A stretch of 35,757 bases of DNA from contig CACYYS010000017.1 of assembly GCA_902778725.1 (NCBI GenBank), forward strand, positions 1 to 35,757, in the 5' to 3' direction. Each line of letters begins with the position of its first letter. Within the stretch, counting starts at the first letter, position 1. A program made the translations under genes and the position numbers. Origin of the DNA: an uncultured Ruminococcus sp. Its GTDB lineage: Bacteria; Bacillota; Clostridia; Oscillospirales; CAG-272. A model generated the notes under the pieces. That model was not told the origin of the DNA. It saw only the letters and a list, made by a program, of their open reading frames with translations, and made no database searches. Shown here in pieces: positions 23,217 through 30,271 of the stretch.

Positions 23217-24554
23217 ATGAAAAAGAATGACGTACTCACGCTGAAAATAGAAGAACTCAACAACCTCGGATACGGCGTCGGTTTTGCCGGCGGCAAGACC
23301 GTTTTTGTCTCCGGCGCCTGTGACGGCGACACCGCAAAAGTCCGGATCATCAAAGATAACCGGACCTACGCCGTCGGCCGCGCGGAGGAGATCCTCTCCC
23401 CGTCCCCGGACCGGATCGCGCCCGCCTGTCCCGTATCCGCCGCCTGCGGCGGCTGCGCCTACGCCTCCGTTTCCTACGCGCACGAACGGGAGATCAAGCG
23501 CAAAACGGTCGAAAACGCCCTCCGGCGCGAAGGCTTTTCCGGGATCCCCGTGGAGACGGTCGTCTCCGACGGCAGGATCGAGGGGTACCGCAACAAGGCG
23601 ATGATCCAGCTCGGCGTATCTCGGGAGGGAAGGATCCTCTCCGGGTTCTATGCGCCGAAGTCCCACCGCATCGTTCCGTCCTCCGGCTGCCGCCTCCAGC
23701 CCCCTCTCTTTTCCGCGATCGCCGATGCCGCCGTCTCCTTTCTTGAAGAAAACCGCAAAGGAGAAAAAGCGGGCGCTCCGCTCCCGATCCGCTGTCTCTA
23801 TCTGCGCTGCGCTGAGTCGGGCGATACCTCTCTCGTTACCGTTACACGGAGCGAGGGGATCGGAGAAGCAAAGTCGCTGACCGCCTTTCTTTGCGGGCGT
23901 TTTCCCTCCGTCACGACCTCCTTTTACAACGTTAACGACGGGGAGGACAGTACCGTTCTCGGGCGGGAGAGCGTCCTTCTTTCCGGTCCCGGCTATCTTG
24001 AAGACGTCCTCTGCGGCAACCGCCTCAAGATCTCGCCCTCCGCCTTCTATCAGGTCAACCGCCCGATGGCGGAGCGCCTCTATCAAAAGGGGAGGAAACT
24101 CCTTTCCCTGACGGGGAAGGAGACCCTCTGTGATCTTTACTGCGGGATCGGAAGCATCGGCCTCTCGATGAAGGGGGACTTCTCCCGTCTCGTGGGCGTC
24201 GAGATCGTCCCGGACGCCGTGCGCCGCGCCGCGGAAAACGCCGCCGCAAACGGCGTAATCAACGCGGAGTTCCATTGCGGAGACGCGGGGATCCTCACTC
24301 AGTCCCTCTCCCTTCGCCCGGACGCCGTCATCCTCGACCCGCCGCGCAAAGGCTGCTCCGCCGCCCTGATCGAATATCTCACCGATACCCTCTCCCCCGA
24401 GAAGATCCTCTATATTTCCTGCAACCCCGCCACCTTCGCCCGGGACGCCCGGATCTTCTGCGCGCACGGTTATTCCTTTGATCGGGTTTACCCCTTTGAT
24501 CTTTTTCCGCGCACCGGGCATTGTGAGGTAGTTACATTGATCACTCGAGCCTGA
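23217..24554 (+). CDS. rlmD: 23S rRNA (uracil-5-)-methyltransferase, RlmD/RlmCD type
   Basis: 445 residues of the TrmA/RumA family, which methylate C5 of uridine in RNA with S-adenosylmethionine. The N-terminal TRAM domain (about 1-60) is followed by [4Fe-4S] cysteines C71, C77, C80 and C158. The SAM motif is LCDLYCGIGSIGLS. ILDPPRKGC and ISCNPATFARD carry the catalytic C402. The C-terminal base E437 is in PRTGHCE. Which uridine is modified (747 or 1939) cannot be told. No Shine-Dalgarno is visible, so translation may be leaderless. Its last 36 bases and the following 12 are the parent of the repeats in the island downstream. Confidence 0.93.
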   Translation: MKKNDVLTLKIEELNNLGYGVGFAGGKTVFVSGACDGDTAKVRIIKDNRTYAVGRAEEILSPSPDRIAPACPVSAACGGCAYASVSYAHEREIKRKTVENALRREGFSGIPVETVVSDGRIEGYRNKAMIQLGVSREGRILSGFYAPKSHRIVPSSGCRLQPPLFSAIADAAVSFLEENRKGEKAGAPLPIRCLYLRCAESGDTSLVTVTRSEGIGEAKSLTAFLCGRFPSVTTSFYNVNDGEDSTVLGRESVLLSGPGYLEDVLCGNRLKISPSAFYQVNRPMAERLYQKGRKLLSLTGKETLCDLYCGIGSIGLSMKGDFSRLVGVEIVPDAVRRAAENAAANGVINAEFHCGDAGILTQSLSLRPDAVILDPPRKGCSAALIEYLTDTLSPEKILYISCNPATFARDARIFCAHGYSFDRVYPFDLFPRTGHCEVVTLITRA

Positions 24555-24566
24555 GTTGAGGCTACG
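24519..24566 (+). repeat. Native rlmD 3' end, first copy of the array repeat
   Basis: From the HxE codons to just past the stop: it encodes HCEVVTLITRA, then the shared CTCGAGCCTGAGTTG and CTACG beyond the stop. The same CTCGAGCCT(G/A)AGTTG block recurs at 26014-26028 and 26588-26602. AGCCT-GAGTTG-AGGCT forms a short inverted repeat at the junction with the island. Confidence 0.75.
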
Positions 24567-24595
24567 GTTTAGATATAAACGAGGAGGACTGTTTT

Positions 24596-25897
24596 ATGGG
24601 GGCCTGGAGCGTCAGTATTACCGGAAATGATACCGCACAGGATTTGTTATCCGAATACACCGCTGCATTTTATAAATATGAATCAGAGGAAGCGGTAAAA
24701 AGAATTGATAACTATATCCGCACGAATATGTTTGACGAATCCGATGAAGAAGAATGGTGTAATTACTTTTACTCCCTTGCGGATTTTATGTGGAAAAAGG
24801 GAATCCTTACGGATGAAATCAAGGAAAAAGCAATCCGAATGATAGAATCCGGCTTTGGTCTTGAATTATGGAAAGAAGCAGGAGAAAAAACGTTCGAAAA
24901 AAGAAAGCACGCATTGTCTGAGTTTAAGGCAAAACTGACATCTCCGATGCCTCCTAAGAAAAAGGTTAAGCCGAATGTTCACACGGAACGCATTTTTGAA
25001 AACAGTGATATCGTAGCGATCCAACTGCAAACTGCGGGGAAACCCTATACGAAGAATGATGAAAAGCCCATGTCTGATGATGAATTCCACGCTTTTGACG
25101 GAAAATACGTTCTGATGCAGCTCATTGATTGTTATGCATCCTGGTCATCGTCGATTGTTCCAGAAGTGAAAGACTATTGGGCATATTTTCGACTGTTTGA
25201 CGGGGTATATGATACGGTTCCGCACGAAATAAACTATGATGAACTGAAACCTGCTAAAATTCATGAATCAGGCATTGTCTCATGCTTTACATGTGAAAGC
25301 AATATGTTCTATTTCAAGCGCCGCAAGTATCAAGTGATCGGCAAAGCTCCAACAAAAATGGTTTCCGCTGAAAGGAGCAACGCAAGTATTTTCTTTGGGA
25401 TCAACAAGCCTTGGAGCAATCCCGACTCTGAATTTCTTGCTGCAATGGGAAAAGACGTCATCTGCGGAGAATACTACTGCGGAACAGATGACCGTTTGCT
25501 TGAAATCTGCCACTATGCAAACAGGTATGGTAGATTCAACTATCAGTTGTCAAGAGATGAGAATGAGAGGCTTTTTTCAGAAGAAGAGACTGCGATAATG
25601 AGCAATATTGAATCTTCTCTTAATAAGGGTGGAAAGCTGCTTTCCCTTCAATTTGGAAACCGCACAACAGGAATCGTTACAGTAACTGACAATAGAATCG
25701 ATAACCTTTATGTCGAGGGACGGTTCCAGAACAATGGATTTGGAACACAATTACTGCAATACGCCGTATCATTTGTCGGAAAAGGCGCCTATATCGTAGT
25801 TCCGAAAACAAACAAGGTTTTAATTCACATATGCGAAAGAATCGAGGCCGTAAAGAATACGGAAGATCTCGGCGCAGAAGTACGTTTTGCGTTTTGA
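24596..25897 (+). CDS. DUF4259-like protein with C-terminal GNAT-type domain
   Basis: 433 residues. The N-terminus (MGAWSVSITGNDTAQDLLSEY) matches the opening of DUF4259-like proteins (MGAWG...ND). The middle (about 120-330) is unrecognised and rich in aromatic residues; it includes SDDEFHAFDGKYVLMQLIDCYASWSS. The C-terminus (about 365-425, IDNLYVEGRFQNNGFGTQLLQYAVSFVGKGAYIVVPKTN) has the beta4/acetyl-CoA loop/alpha3 pattern of GNAT enzymes, with Q-x-x-G-F-G-T at the pyrophosphate loop. GAGGAGG lies 7 bases before the ATG. It is AT-richer than its GC-rich neighbours and is the first gene of the island behind rlmD. Function unknown; a toxin-immunity-type accessory role is a guess. Confidence 0.7.
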   Translation: MGAWSVSITGNDTAQDLLSEYTAAFYKYESEEAVKRIDNYIRTNMFDESDEEEWCNYFYSLADFMWKKGILTDEIKEKAIRMIESGFGLELWKEAGEKTFEKRKHALSEFKAKLTSPMPPKKKVKPNVHTERIFENSDIVAIQLQTAGKPYTKNDEKPMSDDEFHAFDGKYVLMQLIDCYASWSSSIVPEVKDYWAYFRLFDGVYDTVPHEINYDELKPAKIHESGIVSCFTCESNMFYFKRRKYQVIGKAPTKMVSAERSNASIFFGINKPWSNPDSEFLAAMGKDVICGEYYCGTDDRLLEICHYANRYGRFNYQLSRDENERLFSEEETAIMSNIESSLNKGGKLLSLQFGNRTTGIVTVTDNRIDNLYVEGRFQNNGFGTQLLQYAVSFVGKGAYIVVPKTNKVLIHICERIEAVKNTEDLGAEVRFAF

Positions 25898-25907
25898 ACC
25901 GGACATT

Positions 25908-26030
25908 GGTCGACGGCATAGGCTTTACGAGGACGGTCGTGTGGGCAATATAGATAACGGCATTTTAATTCACGCTATTGTCCCAAGGCATATTGAATCA
26001 GTCGTATTGATGTCTCGAGCCTAAGTTGAG
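25908..26030 (+). repeat. Island repeat, copy B (123 bp)
   Basis: Runs from GGTCGACGGCATA to the AAGTTGAG after a stop codon. One frame stays open across the whole copy: GRRHRLYEDGRVGNIDNGIL, then IHAIVPRHIESVVLMSRA and stop. It has no start codon or ribosome site of its own. The 3' part mimics the RlmD C-terminus (H-I-E-S-V-V-L-M). The same reading is found in copies C and D. Confidence 0.85.
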
Positions 26031-26079
26031 TGTACAGATTAAATGAATTAAACAATCTGGTATTTTAGGAGAAACAACA

Positions 26080-26409
26080 ATGCCAAGACATGAGTTTGGT
26101 ATGATGCCGTTCGCCCCGCAATATGGTAAAAGATATGACAAATATGAGCCACAGAAGTATTCCTGTATTTCCATAGAAGATGAGTATATGGAGCGTATCG
26201 CAGCAGAATTGCAATCTGTTGATTTCTATTGGCATACACTTTCCGTTAAAGGCAAAGGACTTGCATATTACGGAATTACACTTATACCGCCTTCTTCTTT
26301 GAAAGCCTTTATCAAACTAACAGGAAAGGAACCTGTTTTATCAGAATTAACAGAGTTGTTAGAAAAGGCATTGGATGAAAACAAATGGGTAATTCATTTT
26401 GGAATATAA
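26080..26409 (+). CDS. Small conserved protein, MPRHEFG type, unknown function
   Basis: 109 residues: MPRHEFGMMPFAPQYGKRYD, then YSCISIEDEYMERI, YWHTLSVKGKGLAYYGITLIPP and a C-terminal NKWVIHFGI. I recognise it as a compact family scattered in Firmicutes, sometimes labelled short-chain dehydrogenase without reason, but with no known function. It has no membrane segment, signal peptide or catalytic motif. An AGGAG site is 8 bases before the ATG. It is a single-gene unit between copies B and C of the repeat. Confidence 0.8.
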   Translation: MPRHEFGMMPFAPQYGKRYDKYEPQKYSCISIEDEYMERIAAELQSVDFYWHTLSVKGKGLAYYGITLIPPSSLKAFIKLTGKEPVLSELTELLEKALDENKWVIHFGI

Positions 26410-26504
26410 TGAATCTGACGTTCGGGTGTATGAAACTATTTATGATTGATGCACAATCTACGCTGTTGTCTCGACCGTTTCAGAAAGCAGATACTAAGCA
26501 ACGA

Positions 26505-26610
26505 GGTCAAACGAGTAAACAGCATAGATAATGGACTTATTATTCACACCATTGTCCCAAGGCATATTGAATCAGTCGTATTGATGTCTCGAGCCTGAGT
26601 TGGGACTACG
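26505..26610 (+). repeat. Island repeat, copy C
   Basis: Nearly identical to copy B over its 3' 55 bases. It still encodes SIDNGLIIHTIVP and RHIESVVLMSRA plus stop, with synonymous changes (GATAATGGA for GATAACGGC). It ends GAGTTGGGACTACG, like the rlmD 3' flank. The 5' part (from GGTCAAACGAGT) is diverged. A longer, more degraded beginning may reach back to about 26400 (GGAATATAAT...CTGACG). Confidence 0.8.
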
Positions 26611-26653
26611 AGATAGATGATGGATGATTATTTGCTAATGGAGAAATTACAGT

Positions 26654-27280
26654 ATGGAAGCAAAAATCTATATATGCAATACAATTGGTGAAATCAAAGA
26701 AATATCGCCCAACGACTATAATTGGGATTATTCACCGTCGCAATTTTGCATTGTGGAAAAATATGAATCCTTATATGAAAAAGCTCTTGTAAGATTCAAA
26801 GATAATTCGATCTATGCGCTGCCCGGAAAGAATAAAGCTATTCGTGTGTATAAGGGAATTGACAGAGAACCTTTAGATTACACACCGGATGACATGGATA
26901 GGTATTCTAAAGCAGAGACCTTGCAGTATTATAATGGACTGGATAACAGAAAACTTGATTTGATTTTCTATAGGATGGCTGGATCTTGCAGAGAGCTTCC
27001 TGATGGGTTGGCTTTTATCGGCTACGACGTGGGATATCTGTTTGGGAAAGGCTATGGTGATGGGTTTTCAGCCATATGCGATTGTATGTTCTTATGCAGG
27101 TGGCACGGATGCGATGAAGAAGGAACGGAGTTTAGCAAAGAGTTCCATCAGTTGAACAAAAACGGATTGTTCGACACCGAAGAGCAAGCGGTTAATTATC
27201 TGTACCACTATTTGAATCAAGACTGGGCAGAGACCGGGGATTTCTGCGTGTTTGAAATATATGAACTTGTTTCGGAGTAA
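26654..27280 (+). CDS. Hypothetical protein, immunity-like acidic protein
   Basis: 208 residues, not recognised. It is acidic and aromatic-rich (many D, E, Y, W), with no membrane segment. Notable stretches are VEKYESLYEKALVRFKDNSIYALPGKNKA, GLAFIGYDVGYLFGKGYGDGF and EGTEFSKEFHQLNKNGLFDTEEQAVNYLYHYLNQ. The composition and size resemble immunity proteins of polymorphic toxin systems, but that is only an impression. GGAG lies about 10 bases before the ATG. It is a single-gene unit between repeat copies C and D, on the same strand as the other island genes. Confidence 0.7.
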   Translation: MEAKIYICNTIGEIKEISPNDYNWDYSPSQFCIVEKYESLYEKALVRFKDNSIYALPGKNKAIRVYKGIDREPLDYTPDDMDRYSKAETLQYYNGLDNRKLDLIFYRMAGSCRELPDGLAFIGYDVGYLFGKGYGDGFSAICDCMFLCRWHGCDEEGTEFSKEFHQLNKNGLFDTEEQAVNYLYHYLNQDWAETGDFCVFEIYELVSE

Positions 27281-27312
27281 CGAAGATAGCTCAATTATAA
27301 TACAGATGTTGT

Positions 27313-27429
27313 GATCAACGGCATATTCCTGACGCCGGGGGTCGAGTGGGTATCGTAGATAACGGCATTTTTATTCACGCTATTGTCCCAAGCCATGTCG
27401 AGACAGTAGTATTGATGACAAAGAAATAA
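27313..27429 (+). repeat. Island repeat, copy D
   Basis: Encodes DQRHIPDAGGRVGIVDNGIF, then IHAIVPSHVETVVLMTKK and stop in one open frame, the most RlmD-like ending of all copies. It has no start codon after the in-frame TAA at 27298-27300, so it is not a gene. The CTCGAGCCTGAGTTG block is replaced by ACAAAGAAATAA, so this copy descends from a different rlmD allele. Confidence 0.85.
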
Positions 27430-27458
27430 CCAAATCGGGATTTGCGGAGGAATGACGC

Positions 27459-27992
27459 TTGATCAAAATATCTCTGTTAACCGGGGAATTGTGTTTTACC
27501 GTGCTGTGGTTCCTCAGCCGTGGAATGATATGGATGCAGCAGAAGAAGGTTGTCTGGAAAAGAGAGGCGCTCCTTCTATTGATGTATATCAACCTTGCTG
27601 TGCTTATTCGTTTTGTCTTTTATCCTTTTTTCACCGTCAACGGCGAGGTTCAGCCGCTTATCATTAACATGAGCAGCCTTCAGCCGCTTCGGGTCAATTT
27701 GATTCCGCTTGTAAACATTCTGGATTATGATATCAAACGCGAAGCTGCAATTAATATCATCGGAAATATCAGCATGTTTATCCCGACAGGCGTCATTATG
27801 CCAATCCTGTACAAGCGTCTGGATTGTTTTTGGAAAGTGCTTCTTGCTGGCGCGGGCTTGTCCTTTGTGATCGAGGTGATCCAGCTGCTCTTTCCAGGCA
27901 GTGTAACCGATATCGATGATCTGATTCTGAATACATTAGGAGTAGCTGTCGGTTATGGAATCTATGCGGCATGCAAACGACTTAAGCGATAA
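27459..27992 (+). CDS. VanZ-family membrane protein
   Basis: 177 residues starting at TTG, with GGAGG 8 bases upstream. The ATG at 27452 is in another frame and too close to the ribosome site. Four to five hydrophobic helices are visible. The VanZ signature includes NLIPLVNILDYDIKREAAINIIGNISMFIPTGVIMPIL and FVIEVIQLLFPGSVTDIDDLILNTLGVAVGYGIY. VanZ proteins give low-level teicoplanin resistance in the vanA cluster; most homologues are of unknown function. No other van gene is present. It lies between repeat copies D and E. Confidence 0.88.
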   Translation: MIKISLLTGELCFTVLWFLSRGMIWMQQKKVVWKREALLLLMYINLAVLIRFVFYPFFTVNGEVQPLIINMSSLQPLRVNLIPLVNILDYDIKREAAINIIGNISMFIPTGVIMPILYKRLDCFWKVLLAGAGLSFVIEVIQLLFPGSVTDIDDLILNTLGVAVGYGIYAACKRLKR

Positions 27993-28041
27993 CTTCCAAT
28001 TTGCCGAGACAATGCAATCGATCCGGGTGTCCTGACGCAAT

Positions 28042-28280
28042 CGGTCAACGGCATATTCCTGACACCGAAGCTCGTGTGGGCAGCGTGAATAATAAAAGAC
28101 CGATGGGATGAGATCGTCTTGATACAAATAGGCGGAATCAGCTTTGATGAATGAAAAATAGATTATTGGCTGTAAAGAATTCGGCGAGCGCAGCCGAGGA
28201 AACAACGCAGATAACGAACTGTTTGTTCCGCTGTTGCTCCAAGGTATATCGAATCAGTCATATTGATGCATCGAGTCCGG
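28042..28280 (+). repeat. Island repeat, copy E, split by about 120 bp
   Basis: The 5' half (28042-28087, GGTCAACGGCATATTCCTGAC...) encodes GQRHIPDTEARVGSVNN, matching copy D. The 3' half (28207-28277) aligns with copy B from GATAACG to GATGCATCGAG but has lost a base and its frame. Between them is an unrelated segment containing a GC-rich palindrome (TCGGC-GAGCGCA-GCCGA near 28181-28198), possibly a small inserted element. Confidence 0.72.
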
Positions 28281-28328
28281 AAAGCGCAAAACCGAATCCA
28301 TGATAAAGGCAGGCGGCAGACAAGTATT

Positions 28329-29068
28329 ATGGATGCAATAACAGGAGCGCAGGAGAAAGAAAAAAGATCGGTAAATCAAACCGGTGTACTGATGGTACAC
28401 GGTATTCAAGGCAATCCAAAACAGTTCTCTTTTCTGACGGAGGCGCTTCCGACGGATATCATGACAAACTGCCTTTTACTGCCCGGGCATGGAGCCGGTG
28501 TATCTCAGTTCCGCCGCAGCGGTCAGGAGATGTGGCTTTCTTCGGTAGTCAATGCCGCCAAAAAAATGCGTGTTCAGTACCGCAACCTGGTTTTCGTGGG
28601 ACATTCCATGGGGTGCCTGCTCGGACTTCTCGCTGAAAAGGAAAACCCCGGGTTATTTGACGGTATGATACTGCTGTGCTGTCCGTTTTCACTTCGCCTA
28701 ACGTTCCGGTATCTGAAAAACAATGCGCTTTCTTTCCGGAAAAACCCGTTGACCCGTATGTTTTGGCGACAAAGGAAGCAAATGGCGTGAACGCATCTAC
28801 ACCGTTTGCTTATCTATTCTGTCTGCATCCGTATATGGAGTTATTTCGTTTGATTCGACACGTTAGAAGAATGAAATTTCCATCCACTCCCGCGTATTAC
28901 TTTTTTTCTTGCAGAGACGAAATTGTCAGCCCCCGATCTGCTGTTATCGCCCGGGAGCACGAGGCGGATCGCGTTTGTTTTTTGGAAAACTGCGGACATC
29001 AGTATTTCACCGAAACAGCAAAACAGGAAATCATAAACACCTTGCTGAAAGCCCTGTGCTCTGTATGA
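28329..29068 (+). pseudogene. Alpha/beta hydrolase broken by a frameshift
   Basis: Frame 1 (28329-28790) gives GVLMVHGIQGNPKQFSFLTEAL, the oxyanion-hole HG, then LVFVGHSMGCLLGLLAEK with the nucleophile serine (GHSMG). Frame 2 continues with DPYVLATKEANG, then SCRDEIVSPRS (candidate Asp) and CGHQYFTETAKQEI (His). The two meet at a run of five A (28740-28744). Adding one A restores CGG AAA AAA CCC GTT and joins both parts into a complete roughly 245-residue carboxylesterase/monoacylglycerol lipase-like protein. It may be a sequencing or assembly slip, or a true pseudogene. It is the last gene of the low-GC island. Confidence 0.8.
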
Positions 29069-29123
29069 ACCGGAGAACGGCGCCGCCCGGAAGCTTGAAA
29101 ATCGAATTTGCGAGGAAGCCTGT

Positions 29124-30251
29124 ATGGAGAACAGAAAAGAAATCATAAGTAACTTTTACGCGCAGCATGGCGAAGACGGACGGACCGAGAGATCGCGTCA
29201 CGGTCAGCTCGAATACCGCACTACGATGACTTATATCCATCGCTACGCGACCAAGCGATCCAAAATCCTTGAGATTGGCGCCGGAACGGGGAGATACTCC
29301 ATCGCCCTTGCAAAAGAGGGCATGGACGTGACGGCGGTCGAGCTGGTCGAGAGCAACCTCGCCGTTCTCCGAGAAAACAGTAAAGGGATGGAGCGCATTC
29401 GCTCCTTTCAAGGAGACGCGACGGATCTGAGCCGATTCCCAGATAACTCGTTTGACGTAACGCTCTCCCTCGGCCCGATGTATCACCTGTATGAAGCCGA
29501 CGAGGTAAACCGCGCGATCGACGAGGCGATCCGTGTCACAAAGCCACGAGGTGTCATTCTCTTTGCTTTCATATCCGTGTTCGCCATCATGTATGCAAAC
29601 TATTTCTACGGGAACTGGTCCGAAGGACAGACGGAGAATTTCACGGAGGATCATCGGGTACGGCATTTCAAGGAGCAGGTCTTTACGGGATACGATGTGA
29701 CGGAGTTTGAGGATCTGTTTCGCGGAAAACCGGTCGAGTGGATCACCACGGCGGGCGTGGACGGTATGCTGGAGCCCATTGAAAAACGTCCCGACTTTTC
29801 CATGACGGACAAGGAGTTTCAGGCTCTTGCCGAATGGTATCTGGCTTTTTCCGAAAAACGGGAGCTCTTGGGACACACAAATCATCTCCTGTATATCTGC
29901 CGTAAGCAGGCGATCCATACGATGAATCTGACTCCTGCCGCTTTTTCCAAGATCAAAAACGGCACGAAAACGATCGAGCTGCGGCTCTATGATGAAAAAC
30001 GCAAAAAGATCCGTCCGGGAGACCGCATCGTGTTCACCGAGACCGAAAGCGGGGAACAACTGGAAGTCCGCGTGCTGGAGCTTTCCGTCTTTGACTCCTT
30101 TGCGGCGCTTTACGCCGCTCTCCCGCTTGCGGCGTGCGGGTATGCGGAGGAGGAGCTCGACCGGGCGTCGCCCGAGGATATGGATCTCTATTATTCCAAA
30201 GAGCAGCAGAGAAAATACGGCGCCGTCGGGATACGGATCGCTCTGCCGTGA
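29124..30251 (+). CDS. SAM-dependent methyltransferase fused to an ASCH domain
   Basis: 375 residues. The N-terminal class I methyltransferase has ILEIGAGTGRYSIALAKEG (motif I, about 48-66), VELVE (motif II), GDATDL and a D-V-T-L-S-LGPMYHL motif IV (about 111-122), to about residue 260. The C-terminus (about 264-375) is an ASCH domain: HTMNLTPAAFSKIKNGTKTIELRLYDEKRKKIRPGDRIVFT, ending YSKEQQRKYGAVGIRI. ASCH domains are PUA-related RNA-binding modules. One protein thus joins a small-molecule or RNA methyltransferase with an RNA-binding unit; the methyl acceptor is unknown. GAGGA precedes the ATG. GC content rises again here. Confidence 0.88.
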   Translation: MENRKEIISNFYAQHGEDGRTERSRHGQLEYRTTMTYIHRYATKRSKILEIGAGTGRYSIALAKEGMDVTAVELVESNLAVLRENSKGMERIRSFQGDATDLSRFPDNSFDVTLSLGPMYHLYEADEVNRAIDEAIRVTKPRGVILFAFISVFAIMYANYFYGNWSEGQTENFTEDHRVRHFKEQVFTGYDVTEFEDLFRGKPVEWITTAGVDGMLEPIEKRPDFSMTDKEFQALAEWYLAFSEKRELLGHTNHLLYICRKQAIHTMNLTPAAFSKIKNGTKTIELRLYDEKRKKIRPGDRIVFTETESGEQLEVRVLELSVFDSFAALYAALPLAACGYAEEELDRASPEDMDLYYSKEQQRKYGAVGIRIALP

Positions 30252-30271
30252 CCGGAGCGGGAGGGAATGAT

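Noticed and set aside
23157..24521. 454-codon open frame antisense to rlmD
   Set aside because: Overlaps a well-defined methyltransferase gene and the rpsF promoter; no support of its own.
27313..27429. Small gene ending VVLMTKK
   Set aside because: No start codon lies between the in-frame stop at 27298-27300 and the frame, so it is not translated on its own.
27452..27667. 71-codon frame at the start of the VanZ gene
   Set aside because: Its ATG is one base from the ribosome site, and the VanZ frame starting at TTG 27459 has proper spacing and clear family motifs.
27459..27992. Glycopeptide resistance cluster
   Set aside because: Only a VanZ-like protein is present; no vanHAX or vanRS genes are nearby.
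24555..28280. Classical integron with attC sites
   Set aside because: The repeats have coding-like direct structure, not the imperfect palindrome of attC, and no integron integrase is present. GTTRRRY-like ends (GTTGAGT in copy B) are not consistent in all copies.
25908..28280. CRISPR array
   Set aside because: Repeats are about 120 bp, diverged and separated by whole genes, not by short uniform spacers.
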